Notes: a model not told the origin generated them from the sequence alone. A stretch of DNA of 64,000 bases from Rhodobacter sp. (GCA_016704435.1 JADJAB010000013.1:1-64000); one strand, 5' to 3'; shown: positions 20,452 through 30,779, counted from the stretch's first letter. Numbers and translations are program-made.

Positions 20452-21744
20452 ATGGCCCTGGACACCGCACCCGAGATCGCCGCCTATGACGCGCCGAAGA
20501 AGGATCTGTACGAAATCGGCGAGATGCCCCCTCTGGGCCATGTGCCAAAGCAGATGTATGCCTGGGCGATCCGCCGTGAACGCCATGGTGCGCCGGAAGA
20601 GGCGATGCAGCTGGAGGTGGTCGACACCTGGGCGCTGGACAGCCATGAGGTGCTGGTTCTGGTGATGGCGGCGGGTGTCAACTACAATGGCGTCTGGGCA
20701 GGTCTGGGCCAGCCGATCAGCCCCTTTGACGGCCACAAGCAGCCCTATCACATCGCCGGGTCGGATGCCTCGGGCATCGTCTGGGCCGTCGGCTCGGCGG
20801 TCAAGCGCTGGAAAGTCGGCGACGAGGTGGTGATCCACTGCAACCAGGACGATGGCGACGACGAGGAATGCAACGGCGGCGACCCGATGTTCAGCCCCAG
20901 CCAGCGGATCTGGGGCTACGAGACCAACGACGGCTCTTTCGCGCAGTTCACCAAGGTGCAGGCCCAGCAGCTGATGCCGCGGCCGCGCCACCTGACCTGG
21001 GAAGAAAGTGCCTGCTACACGCTGACGCTGGCCACGGCCTACCGGATGCTGTTCGGCCATGCGCCGCATGACTTGCAGCCAGGCCAGAACGTTCTGGTCT
21101 GGGGCGCCTCGGGCGGGCTCGGGTCCTATGCGATCCAGCTGATCAACACCGCGGGCGCCAATGCGATCGGCGTCATTTCCGACGAATCGAAGCGCGATTT
21201 CGTGATGAGCCTGGGCGCCAAGGGCGTGATCAACCGCAATGATTTCAAATGCTGGGGGCAGTTGCCCAAGGTGAATTCCGAGGAATACAACATCTGGCTG
21301 AAAGAGGCGCGCCGCTTCGGCAAGGCGATCTGGGACGTCACCGGCAAGGGCGTGAACGTCGACATGGTGTTCGAGCATCCGGGCGAGGCGACCTTTCCGG
21401 TATCGTCGCTGGTCTGCAAGAAGGGCGGCATGGTGGTGATCTGTGCCGGGACCTCGGGCTTCAACTGCACCTTCGACGTGCGCTACATGTGGATGCACCA
21501 GAAGCGGCTTCAGGGCAGCCATTTCGCGCATCTGAAACAGGCGGCCTCGGCCAACAAGCTGATGTGCGAACGCCGGATCGACCCCTGCATGTCCGAGGTC
21601 TTCCCCTGGGCCGAAATCCCGCGCGCCCATACGCTGATGTGGAAGAACCAGCACAAGCCGGGCAACATGGCCGTGCTGGTGCAGGCGCCACGCACCGGCC
21701 TGCGGACCTTCGAGGACACGCTGGAAGCCAGCCGCGGCGGCTGA
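20452..21744 (+). CDS. ccr: Crotonyl-CoA carboxylase/reductase
   Basis: A 430-residue medium-chain dehydrogenase that reductively carboxylates crotonyl-CoA to (2S)-ethylmalonyl-CoA with NADPH and CO2, the committed step of the ethylmalonyl-CoA pathway. It has the N-terminal Ccr hallmark KDLYEIGEMPPLGHVPKQMY, the GroES-like domain (PYHIAGSDASGIVWAVG) and the Rossmann NADPH site VWGASGGLGSYAIQL. It also has VCKKGGMVVICAGTSGFN and the Ccr-specific GSHFAHLKQAASAN with the active-site His. The ATG at 20452 has GGAGG at 8 bases. Together with ecm, mch and mcl2 it shows that this organism assimilates acetyl-CoA by this route. Confidence 0.98.
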   Translation: MALDTAPEIAAYDAPKKDLYEIGEMPPLGHVPKQMYAWAIRRERHGAPEEAMQLEVVDTWALDSHEVLVLVMAAGVNYNGVWAGLGQPISPFDGHKQPYHIAGSDASGIVWAVGSAVKRWKVGDEVVIHCNQDDGDDEECNGGDPMFSPSQRIWGYETNDGSFAQFTKVQAQQLMPRPRHLTWEESACYTLTLATAYRMLFGHAPHDLQPGQNVLVWGASGGLGSYAIQLINTAGANAIGVISDESKRDFVMSLGAKGVINRNDFKCWGQLPKVNSEEYNIWLKEARRFGKAIWDVTGKGVNVDMVFEHPGEATFPVSSLVCKKGGMVVICAGTSGFNCTFDVRYMWMHQKRLQGSHFAHLKQAASANKLMCERRIDPCMSEVFPWAEIPRAHTLMWKNQHKPGNMAVLVQAPRTGLRTFEDTLEASRGG

Positions 21745-21901
21745 GCGGCGGCCGATCGCGGTCGCCTGCGCACCGTTTCGGTGGTTTTCACTTGAGATTC
21801 CCGCGCAGGCATCGCTCAGTTGCAACGCGACTTCGGTTTTTCGCGCCAAGGTTGTGCGGAAACGGGAAGGCGCAGTGACTGGCACGGGTTCCGGGGGCCT
21901 C

Positions 21902-22090
21902 ATGCGGCATGACTGGGTGTTCGACGTCTTGAAGGATCTGCTGACCTATGCGCAGCGAAACGATCTGCCTGCGCTGGCGGCAAGGGTGCAGGACGCCCTG
22001 GCCGTGGCCGAAGCCGAGATCGCGGCGGGCGAGCGGCCGCAGGCGGGGGCCGGATCTGGCGGGGTGTCACGCCCACCGCGCCCGCATTGA
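21902..22090 (+). CDS. Small helical protein of unknown function (62 aa)
   Basis: The start at 21902 (MRHDWVFDVLKDLLTYAQRN) gives an amphipathic, probably all-helical protein: DVLKDLLTYAQRNDLPALAA, then ARVQDALAVAEAEIA, then a short glycine-rich tail. It resembles a short cytoplasmic protein that is widespread in Rhodobacteraceae without a known function. It sits between ccr and the helicase gene. A GTTGCAAC palindrome about 80 bases upstream could belong to its promoter. Confidence 0.6.
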   Translation: MRHDWVFDVLKDLLTYAQRNDLPALAARVQDALAVAEAEIAAGERPQAGAGSGGVSRPPRPH

Positions 22091-22164
22091 ACCGGCATTG
22101 CCCCCGCCATTGAAGGGGGGCTGCCGTCTGGCCCTTTCCCGGCCCGGCGGCTAAGGTCCGCGGC

Positions 22165-23691
22165 ATGAGCGGGCTTCCCATCACCTTTTCCGAAGACCAG
22201 GCCGAAGCCTGGGACCGGCTGGCGGCTGAGTTCACCCGTCAGGGAATCGACCTGGCCGAGGGCGAGCTTTCTCCGCAGGCCGAAGGCAAGGCGATGGTGA
22301 TGGCGGTGATGGGCAAGGCGGGATCGGGCAAGACGATGCTGCTGGGCGGCCTTTACCGGGCGCTGAAAGAGGCGGGGGTGGAGGTGATCTCGGCCGACTG
22401 GGAAGGGCGCAAGCGCAAGGACCGGCGGACGCTGGCGATCCTGGCGCCGACCAACAAGGCGGCATCCGTGCTGCGCCTGCGCGGGGTGCCGGCAACGACG
22501 ATCCACCGGATCCTCTATACGCCTGTCTACGACCCCGAATATGAAAAGATCGCCGAATGGCTGGCCGGGCAGGGCACCAGGCCGGCGGTGGAGGGGCTGA
22601 CCGACCAGGCGCTGGACCGCGCCTTTGCCTTTTTCCAACAAGTCGCGTCGATTCCGGGGGCTTTGGCAGCGGCGGGCTTGAAGGGATCGGACTTCATCAA
22701 GGGCTGGAAGCGGCGCGACGACCCGCTGGATGTGGGCTTCGTCGATGAGGCCTCGATGCTGGACGAACGCCAGTTCGACGACCTGCGCGAGATCTTCCCC
22801 CGTCTGGTGCTGTTCGGCGATCCGGCTCAGCTGGCCCCGGTGGGGCAATCGGGCGAGATGGTGTTCGACCGGATGGGCGACAGCCGGAAACTGGTGCTGC
22901 ACCGCATCCACCGCCAGGCGGAAGACAACCCGATCCTCGATCTGGCGCATGCGCTGGGCGACGAGCGGCTGACGTTCCAGGACTTCGAGCGGATGGTCGA
23001 AGACCGTGCCCGCGCCGATGACCGGGTGGTCTGGGCCGAACGGGTCGACGCCGACCTGATGGCGCGCAGCCCGGTGCTGGTCTGGCGCAACGTGACGCGG
23101 ATCAAGCTGATCCAGGCCTTCCGCCAGGCCCATGGCGCGCCGGAAACCGACCTGATGCCGGGAGAGCCGCTGATCTGCGACGGTATCGAACTGCCGCTGA
23201 AACACCGCAAGAAACGCATCGACCTCGAGGCGCGCGGCCTGATCAAGGGCGCACAGGTGATCTACCTCGGCCCCGGCTCGCGTGAAGGCTTTGCCAAGCT
23301 GCATGTGCTGGGCGCCGAAGACCCGCAGTTTTCCGCCGCCAGCATCATCAAGATCGAACGGGTGGGCGAAGAGGAACCCTTCATCCCGCATGCCGCCCGC
23401 ATGGGGGCTGCCTTCCTGCATGGCGCGGCGGTGACCGTGCACAAGGCGCAAGGCAGCCAGTGGCCCGAGGTGCAGGTCTTTGCGCCCGACCTCTACGCCG
23501 CCGCGCAATCGGGCCGCTCCGAAGCGGGGGTGCCATTGTGGAAGCGGCTGGCCTATGTGGCGATCACCCGCGCCGAGACGCGGCTGCACTGGGTGGTGCG
23601 CAACCGCCTGGCGCTGCCGAAACGCCCGCTGCAGGTCGATGACCTGCGCGTGGCCCCGGTGCCGCTGGCGCTGGCCGGGGACGACAGCTAG
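22165..23691 (+). CDS. Superfamily 1 DNA helicase, RecD/Dda-like
   Basis: A 508-residue SF1B-type helicase. Motifs in order: Q-like start ITFSEDQAEAWDRL, Walker A GKAGSGKTMLL (about 50-60), motif Ia ILAPTNKAA, Walker B GFVDEASML, motif III LFGDPAQLAPVG, the arginine of motif IV near LHRIHRQAEDNP, then motif V AVTVHKAQGSQWPEV and motif VI AYVAITRAETRLHW. It lacks the N-terminal domain of RecD2. It may unwind forked or recombination DNA. It is followed after 29 bases by a stand-alone Lrp-type ligand domain gene on the same strand. Confidence 0.9.
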   Translation: MSGLPITFSEDQAEAWDRLAAEFTRQGIDLAEGELSPQAEGKAMVMAVMGKAGSGKTMLLGGLYRALKEAGVEVISADWEGRKRKDRRTLAILAPTNKAASVLRLRGVPATTIHRILYTPVYDPEYEKIAEWLAGQGTRPAVEGLTDQALDRAFAFFQQVASIPGALAAAGLKGSDFIKGWKRRDDPLDVGFVDEASMLDERQFDDLREIFPRLVLFGDPAQLAPVGQSGEMVFDRMGDSRKLVLHRIHRQAEDNPILDLAHALGDERLTFQDFERMVEDRARADDRVVWAERVDADLMARSPVLVWRNVTRIKLIQAFRQAHGAPETDLMPGEPLICDGIELPLKHRKKRIDLEARGLIKGAQVIYLGPGSREGFAKLHVLGAEDPQFSAASIIKIERVGEEEPFIPHAARMGAAFLHGAAVTVHKAQGSQWPEVQVFAPDLYAAAQSGRSEAGVPLWKRLAYVAITRAETRLHWVVRNRLALPKRPLQVDDLRVAPVPLALAGDDS

Positions 23692-23720
23692 ACTGGTCGC
23701 AAGGGCAAGGGAGACCACAT

Positions 23721-23957
23721 ATGGCGCTGGTATTCGTCCAATTCCGCTGCACCCCGGGCAAGACCTATGACGTGGCCAACGAGATCTGGGACCGCGAGGT
23801 GGTCAGCGAACTTTACTCCACCAGCGGCGAATATGACCTGATCGCCAAGGTCTATATCCCCGATGGCGAGGATGTCGGGCATTACCTGTCGTCAAAACTG
23901 TTCGACATCGCCGGCATCGTGAAGACGCTGACCACGATGACCTACCGGGCGTTCTGA
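23721..23957 (+). CDS. Stand-alone Lrp/AsnC ligand-binding (RAM) domain protein
   Basis: A 78-residue protein that is only the RAM domain of Lrp/AsnC regulators (MALVFVQFRCTPGKTYDVAN, then TSGEYDLIAKVYIPDGEDVG and IAGIVKTLTTMTYRAF), without the helix-turn-helix. Such stand-alone domains form beta-barrel oligomers that bind amino acids and can sense them or modulate full-length Lrp proteins. It follows the helicase by 29 bases. The functional link, if any, is unknown. Confidence 0.88.
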   Translation: MALVFVQFRCTPGKTYDVANEIWDREVVSELYSTSGEYDLIAKVYIPDGEDVGHYLSSKLFDIAGIVKTLTTMTYRAF

Positions 23958-24011
23958 GACCGCCAGCCCCGGAATGCTCTTGCCAGGATGAAGTCCGGAC
24001 CGCTGGCCGCC

Positions 24012-24060
24012 CCTTCATCTTGGTCCAAATACTCCGGGGTCCGGGGCAGCGCCCCGGGGG
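24012..24060. repeat. ATACTCC-family intergenic repeat with hairpin
   Basis: CTTCATCTTGGTCCAAATAC is followed by TCCGGGGT and a stem CCGGGGC-AGC-GCCCCGG (24041-24057). It directly abuts the pyrD stop at 24061 and lies after the RAM-domain gene, so it can end transcription from both sides. It shares its core with the repeats at 714, 37161 and 42188. Confidence 0.7.
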
Positions 24061-25122
24061 CTACAGCCAGCGCGCCCGGTCGGTTCCGCACGCCTCGGCG
24101 ACGTTGCCGAAGCCGTCGCGCGCAAGCAGCGCATCAAGGCCGCGGGCGATGCGGGCGGCGAGGCTGAGACCCTGATAGACCATGGCGGTGTAAAGCTGCA
24201 CGGCCGCGGCTCCGGCGCGGATCTTGGCATAGGCCTCGTCAGCCGAGGATATGCCGCCAACGCCGATCAGGGGCAGCTTTCCATCGGTCAGCTGCGACAG
24301 CCGCGCCAGCACGCGGGTGGATTTCTCGAACAGGGGCGCGCCGGAAAGGCCGCCCTGTTCGTGTTTGCAAGCGCTTTTCAGGCCTTCGCGCGACAGGGTC
24401 GTGTTGGTGGCGATGATGCCGGACAGGCCGGAGGTCAGGGCGACCCCGGCGATCTGGGCAAGGTCGTCATCGCCAAGATCCGGGGCGATCTTCAGAAACA
24501 CCGGGATCGGGCTGGCCAGGCCGGCGCGCGTCTCCATCACTCCGTCCAGCAGCGCCGCAAGGGCGGCGGGACCTTGCAGATCGCGCAGGCGCTCGGTGTT
24601 GGGGGAACTGACATTGACGGTGGCGAAATCGACATGCGGGCCGCAGGTCGCCAGCACGCGGGCGAAGTCCGCCGCGCGGTTGTCGGAGGTCTTGTTGGCG
24701 CCAAGGTTCAGGCCGACCGGGACGGGGCCGCGCTTGCGGGCCGCGAGGCGGGCCGAAATCGCCTCTGCCCCGTCGTTGTTGAAGCCGAAGCGGTTGATCG
24801 CGGCGCGGTCCTCGGCCAGCCGGAACAGACGCGGGCGCGGATTGCCGGGCTGGGGCAGCGGGGTCGCCGCGCCCACCTCCAGAAAACCGAAGCCCGCGCG
24901 CGACAGCGCCGCAACGGCGGTGGCGTTCTTGTCGAAGCCCGCCGCCAGGCCGACCGGATTCGGAAGCGCCATCCCGGCCAGGTCGCAGGTCAGACGGGCC
25001 GAGGTGACCGGGCCGGGCAGCGGCATCAACCCGGTCGCCAGCGCCTTCAGCGCCAGACCATGCGCGGTTTCCGGGTCGATTCGCCGCAGCGCGGCGACGG
25101 CGAGGGATTCCAGCAGGCTCAC
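24061..25122 (-). CDS. pyrD: Dihydroorotate dehydrogenase (quinone), class 2
   Basis: A 353-residue FMN enzyme oxidising dihydroorotate to orotate with quinone in pyrimidine synthesis. The class 2 N-terminal extension ([20 protein letters not shown]) precedes the barrel, consistent with membrane association. Motifs are [42 protein letters not shown] with the catalytic serine, KIAPD, TNTT and [12 protein letters not shown]. The start is a GTG at 25122, whose GTGA overlaps the stop of the DUF952 gene. No ATG fits. The two genes form an operon. Confidence 0.96.
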   Translation of the reverse strand: MSLLESLAVAALRRIDPETAHGLALKALATGLMPLPGPVTSARLTCDLAGMALPNPVGLAAGFDKNATAVAALSRAGFGFLEVGAATPLPQPGNPRPRLFRLAEDRAAINRFGFNNDGAEAISARLAARKRGPVPVGLNLGANKTSDNRAADFARVLATCGPHVDFATVNVSSPNTERLRDLQGPAALAALLDGVMETRAGLASPIPVFLKIAPDLGDDDLAQIAGVALTSGLSGIIATNTTLSREGLKSACKHEQGGLSGAPLFEKSTRVLARLSQLTDGKLPLIGVGGISSADEAYAKIRAGAAAVQLYTAMVYQGLSLAARIARGLDALLARDGFGNVAEACGTDRARWL

Positions 25123-25457
25123 CACAGGCCTTCGGGGAAGATATGGCCGGTGGCGCCCAGCGGCAGCGACTTGTCCCAGACCACCTCGGGCAGATCGAGC
25201 GGCCGGTAGAGGTGCGGAAACAGCGCGCCGCCGCGCGACGGCTCCCATTTCAGGGCCGGACCCAGGCGGTCGGCATCGCAGGCCACCAGCACCAGATCAC
25301 TTTCGTGGCTGAACCATCTGGCCGCGGTTTCGGCCACTTGCGCAGCGGTGGAGAAATGGATGAAGCCGTCGGCCAGATCGACCGGCGCGCCTGCGGTCCG
25401 GCCGGCGGCGCGGAAGGCATCCCATTCGGGGCGGCGAAGGATCTTCAGGATCAGCAT
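25119..25457 (-). CDS. DUF952 family protein
   Basis: A 112-residue soluble protein of the DUF952 family, recognised by its [20 protein letters not shown] segment, [12 protein letters not shown] and the C-terminal [19 protein letters not shown]. The fold is related to ADP-ribosyltransferase-like proteins, but no activity is established. It lies immediately upstream of pyrD and overlaps its GTG start by 4 bases, an arrangement common in alphaproteobacteria. The start at 25457 gives [15 protein letters not shown]. Confidence 0.9.
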   Translation of the reverse strand: MLILKILRRPEWDAFRAAGRTAGAPVDLADGFIHFSTAAQVAETAARWFSHESDLVLVACDADRLGPALKWEPSRGGALFPHLYRPLDLPEVVWDKSLPLGATGHIFPEGLW

Positions 25458-25639
25458 GGGCGGCTTTTGCCCGGCATCGGCGCGCGCGTCAATTCGGGAA
25501 AGACAGGCGGAGATCGCGGCGCGGCCCGGCGTGCCATGGCGGTGCCGCCAGCGCGGACGCTCACTGCGGCTTTGACAGCGCCCCGCCTGCCGCCCCAGAC
25601 TGCGGGCAGTCCAACAGAACGCCTTGAAGGAGAATCGCC

Positions 25640-27148
25640 ATGCCGATGCTTTCCCGCCGCCTGATCGCCGCCGTCCTAGGCACAACTTGCCTGGCCGCTC
25701 CCGTGTCGGCCGAGACGGTGAAGCTGACCCTGCTGGGGGTCGGAGATGTCTACAATTTCGAGGAAGAGAACGGTCGCGGCGGCTTTGCCCGGCTGAACGC
25801 GGTGGCGCGGGCGGAACGCGCGGCGAACCCGAACACGCTCTATCTGTTCAACGGCGACATGCTGTCGCCCTCGCTCGCCTCAGGGTTCGACATGGGGCAG
25901 AACACCATCGACTTCACCAATCTGGTGCCCTTTGACCTGGCCGTTCCGGGCAATCACGAATACGACTTCGGGCCCGAGAATTTCGCCGAGAAGATGAAGG
26001 CGTCGAACTACCCCTGGGCCGCGATCAACATCACCAATGCCGATGGCAGCCCGGTCGAGGGTCTGGGCGGCGTGATGATGAAAGAGGTGGGCGGGCTGAA
26101 GGTGGCGCTGATCCCGGTGGCGCAGGATACCTCGCCGGAAGTGTCCTCGACCGGCAGCCTGAAATTCGGGCCAACGGTCGAAATGGGCGTGGCGGCGGCG
26201 AAGGCGGCACGCGAGGAGGGCGCCGATATCGTCGTGGGCGTGGTGCAGACGAACATGGAGAACGACCGCGCGCTGATGGCGAGCCATGCTTTCGACGTGA
26301 TCCTGTCGGGCGACGATCACTCTTATGCCACCGCCTATGACGGCATCACGGCCTATGTGGAAACCAGCGTGGACGCGCAGCTTCTGACGCCGATCGACCT
26401 CATGGTCGAGGTGGGCGAGAAGGATGGCGAACGCACGATCAGCTGGACCCCGGCGTTCCGGTTCATCGACACGGCGACCGTGACGCCGGACCCCGAAACG
26501 GTGGCAATGGCCGATGCGCTGAAGGCGACGATGGACACAACGCTGGACCAGCAGATCGGCACGCTGGAGGCCGGCCTGGACAGTCGCCGCAACCTGGTGC
26601 GCGCCGAAGAGGCGACCATGGGCAACCTGATCGCCGATGCGCTGCGGGTGCAGACCGGGTCGGATATCGGGCTGATGAACGGCGGCGGCATCCGCGGCGA
26701 CCGCACCTATGACACCGGGGCCACGCTGACGCGGCGCGACATCCTGACGGAGCTGCCGTTCGGCAACCTGACGGTGGTGACGGAACTGCCGGGGTCGCAG
26801 GTGCTGCTGGCGCTGGAAAATGCGGTCAGCCAGGTGGAAAAGGGGGCAGGGCGGTTCGCCCAGGTCTCGGGCCTCACCTTCGCGTTCGACGCTGCGGCCG
26901 AGCCGGGGTCGCGGGTCAGCGAAGTGATGGTGGGCGGCGCGCCGCTGGAGGCCGACAAGCTTTATACCGTGGCGGTGAATGACTACATCCTTGGCGGCGG
27001 CGATGGCTATGCCGCCCTCGGTGGCGGGCGGATCGTGACCGAGATGGCGACCGGCAATCTGGTCGCGACGGATGTGATGAACTACGTCGAGAAGATGGGG
27101 TCGGTAAAGGTCGAGCTGGACGGCCGCATCAAGAAGCTTGGCGGCTGA
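25640..27148 (+). CDS. Exported 5'-nucleotidase-like metallophosphatase with altered metal-site motifs
   Basis: A 502-residue periplasmic protein with a signal peptide ending near PVSA. It has an N-terminal calcineurin-like phosphatase domain and a C-terminal 5'-nucleotidase domain (MGNLIADALRVQTGSDIGLM, then GGIRGD, LTELPFGN and NDYILGGGDGYAAL). Motifs kept are GGFARLNAV, LFNGDMLSPS and VPGNHEYDFG. Motif I reads GVGDVYNF instead of a NDxH form. The usual TH dyad reads QTNM, and the usual GHxH reads SGDDHSY. Two metal ligands therefore seem changed, so activity may be modified or lost. It would otherwise release phosphate from nucleotides. Single gene. Confidence 0.88.
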   Translation: MPMLSRRLIAAVLGTTCLAAPVSAETVKLTLLGVGDVYNFEEENGRGGFARLNAVARAERAANPNTLYLFNGDMLSPSLASGFDMGQNTIDFTNLVPFDLAVPGNHEYDFGPENFAEKMKASNYPWAAINITNADGSPVEGLGGVMMKEVGGLKVALIPVAQDTSPEVSSTGSLKFGPTVEMGVAAAKAAREEGADIVVGVVQTNMENDRALMASHAFDVILSGDDHSYATAYDGITAYVETSVDAQLLTPIDLMVEVGEKDGERTISWTPAFRFIDTATVTPDPETVAMADALKATMDTTLDQQIGTLEAGLDSRRNLVRAEEATMGNLIADALRVQTGSDIGLMNGGGIRGDRTYDTGATLTRRDILTELPFGNLTVVTELPGSQVLLALENAVSQVEKGAGRFAQVSGLTFAFDAAAEPGSRVSEVMVGGAPLEADKLYTVAVNDYILGGGDGYAALGGGRIVTEMATGNLVATDVMNYVEKMGSVKVELDGRIKKLGG

Positions 27149-27201
27149 TCCGGGGCCAGATCCTCTTCGAGGAAATCTGCCGGAGTTTTCGAGAATTCCG
27201 C

Positions 27202-27227
27202 GGCGCGCGGGTGGCAATCCGCGCGCC
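27202..27227. terminator. Hairpin between convergent genes
   Basis: A perfect 9-bp GC stem (GGCGCGCGG and CCGCGCGCC) with an 8-base loop, ending at the base before the stop codon of the choline kinase-like gene and 53 bases after the metallophosphatase stop. It has no T tract. It can serve both convergent transcripts. Confidence 0.5.
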
Positions 27228-28130
<903 letters not shown>

Positions 28131-28210
28131 CGGTGCCTCCTGTCGGGTCGCCCTGACGGTTCCACAAAAGCCGGCGCTTGGCTATGCTGGGCAAAGATCG
28201 GGGGGACGTC

Positions 28211-28825
28211 ATGGCAGATCACAAGGGGCATCTGGGCGCAGTCTACGACGCGAAGACGCCCGAGCAGGTGGCGGCGGGATATGACGCCTGGGCGGCCAGC
28301 TATGACGCCGAAATGGCGTCGGCGGGCTATCGCCACCCGACGATCGGGCTGGCACTGCTGGCGCGCCATCTGCCGCGCGGGGTGGCGCCGGTGCTGGATG
28401 CCGGTGTCGGTACCGGGCTGGCGGGCGCCTGGTTCGGCATCCTGGGCTGGCCCGAGGTCTGGGGCGTGGACATCTCGGACGGCATGCTGTCGGTGGCGGC
28501 GAGGAAGGGCAGCTATGCCCGCCTCTCCCGCGCCGTGCTGGGCGAAAAGCTGGACTTTGCCGGCGGGCAGTTCGCTGCCGTGATCTCGACCGGCGTCTTC
28601 ACCACCGGCCATGTCGGGGCCGAGGCGCTGCCCGAGTTGATCCGCATCACCGCGAAAGGCGGCGTGATCGTCCTGACGGTGAAGGGCGCGCTCTGGGAAG
28701 CTGGCTTCGAGGCCGCCTTGCGCGCGCAGCCGGTCGATCTGCTGGAGGTGACGGCGCCCTATCTCTCGATGCCGGGCGACCCGGCGACAACACCCAGCCG
28801 TGCGGTGGCGGTCCGGGTGCGCTGA
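28211..28825 (+). CDS. Class I SAM-dependent methyltransferase
   Basis: A 204-residue methyltransferase. The start at 28211 (MADHKGHLGAVYDAKTPEQV) has a GGGGGAC site. The SAM motif VLDAGVGTGLAGAWF is near residue 60, followed by VWGVDISDGMLSVA and FAAVISTGVFTTGHVG. The opening (YDAWAASYDAEM) is typical of Williams-Beuren-type small-molecule methyltransferases. It ends exactly at the base before the ATG of the SRAP gene, so the two are co-transcribed. The substrate is unknown. Confidence 0.85.
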   Translation: MADHKGHLGAVYDAKTPEQVAAGYDAWAASYDAEMASAGYRHPTIGLALLARHLPRGVAPVLDAGVGTGLAGAWFGILGWPEVWGVDISDGMLSVAARKGSYARLSRAVLGEKLDFAGGQFAAVISTGVFTTGHVGAEALPELIRITAKGGVIVLTVKGALWEAGFEAALRAQPVDLLEVTAPYLSMPGDPATTPSRAVAVRVR

Positions 28826-29482
28826 ATGTGCGGCCGCTTCACCATCACCCACCCGAATGATGCCCTGGCAGCACTGTTCGCCGCCACCCCCGGCAATGAC
28901 CTGCCCGAAGGGCCGGCCTACAACGTCTGCCCGACGAATACGGTGGCGGTGGTCACCTCGGATGATGGGCAACGCCGCTTGCGCGCGATGCGCTGGGGGT
29001 TCCTGCCCGGCTGGTACAAGGCGCCGAACGATGGCCCGCTGATCATCAACGCGCGCGCCGACACCATCGCGGGCAAACCCGCCTTCCGCCAGGCGGTGCG
29101 GGGACGGCGCTGCATCGTCCCCGCCTCGGGCTTTTACGAATGGAGCGAGGGGCCGAAGGGTGAGCGCCTGCCCTGGTATTTCACCCGTGCCGACGGCCAG
29201 CCGATGGCCCTGGCCGGCATCTGGCAGCGCTGGCACGAGATCGACACCGTCGCCATTGTCTCGACCGAGGCAGGGGATGGCATGGCGGGCCTGCACCACC
29301 GCGAGCCGGTGATTCTCGAGGCCGCCGACTGGCCGCTGTGGCTGGGCGAGGCGGGAAAGGGCGCGGCGTTGCTGATGCGGCCCACGGTGGCGGGCGTGAT
29401 GAACCCGCCCTGGCGGGTGGAGGCGAAGGTGAACTCCAACCGTGCCAGCGGGGCCGGTCTGATCGTGCCGCTTGCGGCCTGA
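28826..29482 (+). CDS. SOS response-associated peptidase (SRAP, YedK/HMCES family)
   Basis: A 218-residue SRAP-domain protein that cross-links to abasic sites in single-stranded DNA. The catalytic Cys2 is exposed after Met removal (MCGRFTITHP). Other active-site features are NARADTI, the glutamate in GFYEWSEG and the histidines in GLHHREPVIL. Length and motif order fit YedK. It directly follows the methyltransferase gene with no gap between TGA and ATG. It acts in the cytoplasm to protect stalled forks from abasic damage. Confidence 0.95.
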   Translation: MCGRFTITHPNDALAALFAATPGNDLPEGPAYNVCPTNTVAVVTSDDGQRRLRAMRWGFLPGWYKAPNDGPLIINARADTIAGKPAFRQAVRGRRCIVPASGFYEWSEGPKGERLPWYFTRADGQPMALAGIWQRWHEIDTVAIVSTEAGDGMAGLHHREPVILEAADWPLWLGEAGKGAALLMRPTVAGVMNPPWRVEAKVNSNRASGAGLIVPLAA

Positions 29483-29595
29483 GGCGCCGGGCCTTGATGG
29501 CAGCTTCGGATCCCGGCGGAGCAGGACGAATCGGCGCACGGTCGGCCCAGGCGCTTGACGTCCCGCCGCCCTGCGCTTACCTAAGGCGGGCCTCA

Positions 29596-29669
29596 GCGGG
29601 CGTTGTGTAATGGTAAGACCTTAGCCTTCCAAGCTAAAGACGCGGGTTCGATTCCCGCCGCCCGCTCCA
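29596..29669 (+). tRNA. tRNA-Gly (TCC)
   Basis: A full cloverleaf: acceptor GCGGGCG pairs with CGCCCGC, the anticodon stem TTAGC/GCTAA encloses CTTCCAA with anticodon TCC, and the T arm GCGGG-TTCGATT-CCCGC is perfect. The discriminator is T and CCA is encoded at 29667-29669. Confidence 0.97.
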
Positions 29670-29740
29670 TCCCTTTTTTCCACCGACAGACTCCGGCCGG
29701 CACGCTGGCGGCATAAGTCGCATGGGGGTTTTCCACCCCC

Positions 29741-29766
29741 AAGGGCGAATGCAGGCATTCGCCCTT
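29741..29766. terminator. Perfect hairpin after tRNA-Gly
   Basis: A 12-bp perfect inverted repeat (AAGGGCGAATGC and GCATTCGCCCTT) with a 2-base spacer, 72 bases after the tRNA, followed by CCCCCGGAGGATATTTT. The 303 bases between the tRNA and truA hold nothing else that I recognise, apart from the GTATCCTCGGGG element beside truA. Confidence 0.55.
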
Positions 29767-29972
29767 CCCCCGGAGGATATTTTCACACAGAGGAAGGGGC
29801 AAAGTGGTGGTTCAGACACCTTGCGGCGGGCATGTTCCGCGATCCGCAAGGCGCCTTCCCCCGTGACGGTCATCGGCGTCCCCGCCTGTACCGTGGCACC
29901 AGAATTCGCTGAATCGGGTAAACAGATGATTAACGGCAATGCCTTCCTCTGTGGAAAAGTATCCTCGGGGGG

Positions 29973-30779
29973 TCAGGGGGGCAGACAGCCCCCCTTGCGA
30001 CCTGTCAGCCCGCGAAAGGATCGCTCCGGATAGCCCACGCCGGTCAGATACAGCCCGTCCGGCGGGGCCACCGGCCCGCAGGCGGCGCGGTCGCGGGCGG
30101 CAAGGGCGCGCGCCACATCACCGGGCCGCCAGCTTCCCGCGCCGACCCGTTCCAGCGTGCCGACGATCGAGCGCACCTGATTGTGCAGGAAACTGCGGGC
30201 GCGCAGGGTAAAGCGGGTCTCGTGCCCGCCGGGATAGGTGGTTTCTTCGATGCCGATCTCGTCCAGCGTTTTCACCGGGCTGTCGGCCTGGCACATCACC
30301 GACCGGAAGGTGGTGAAATCGTGCCGCCCCAGCAGATGCGCCGCCGCCGCCCGCATCGCTTCCACATCCAGCGGGCGCGGCACCTGCCAGACCAGCCCCC
30401 GGTCAAGCGTCACCGGCGCCCGCCTTGCGACGATGCGGTAGAGATAGCGCCGCTCCACCGCCGAGAACCGTGCGTGGAAATCCTGCGCCACCGCCGCACA
30501 GGCCGTCACCGCCACCGGCAGCGGCTTCAGGTGCCAGTTCAGGGCCTCTGACAACCGGAACGGCTGCCACGGCTTGCCCAGATCGGCATGCGCCACCTGG
30601 CCCGTGGCATGCACGCCGGCATCGGTGCGCCCGGCCGCCACGATCCGGTGGTCGCCCGGTTCCAGCCGCCCCAGCGCCTCTTCCAGCGCCTGCTGGACGG
30701 ACGCCAGCCCCCCCGCCTGCCGCTGCCAGCCGCAGAACGGACCGCCGTGATATTCGACCTGAAGCGCATAGCGGGGCAT
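29973..30779 (-). CDS. truA: tRNA pseudouridine synthase A
   Basis: A 268-residue enzyme that makes pseudouridine at positions 38-40 of tRNA anticodon stems. The N-terminus [20 protein letters not shown], the catalytic aspartate in [17 protein letters not shown], the RYLYRI segment and [17 protein letters not shown] are diagnostic. The last codons and the stop run into a G-rich hairpin (AGGGGGGC-AGACA-GCCCCCCT on the plus strand) that is probably its terminator, so the final GGCLPP is encoded by the terminator. It is divergent from ycjX. Confidence 0.95.
   Translation of the reverse strand: MPRYALQVEYHGGPFCGWQRQAGGLASVQQALEEALGRLEPGDHRIVAAGRTDAGVHATGQVAHADLGKPWQPFRLSEALNWHLKPLPVAVTACAAVAQDFHARFSAVERRYLYRIVARRAPVTLDRGLVWQVPRPLDVEAMRAAAAHLLGRHDFTTFRSVMCQADSPVKTLDEIGIEETTYPGGHETRFTLRARSFLHNQVRSIVGTLERVGAGSWRPGDVARALAARDRAACGPVAPPDGLYLTGVGYPERSFRGLTGRKGGCLPP

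Noticed and set aside
18820..21903. 1027-residue minus-strand open frame antisense to the acyltransferase and ccr
   Set aside because: ccr on the other strand is unambiguous. The frame is histidine- and arginine-rich noise created by third-position GC bias.
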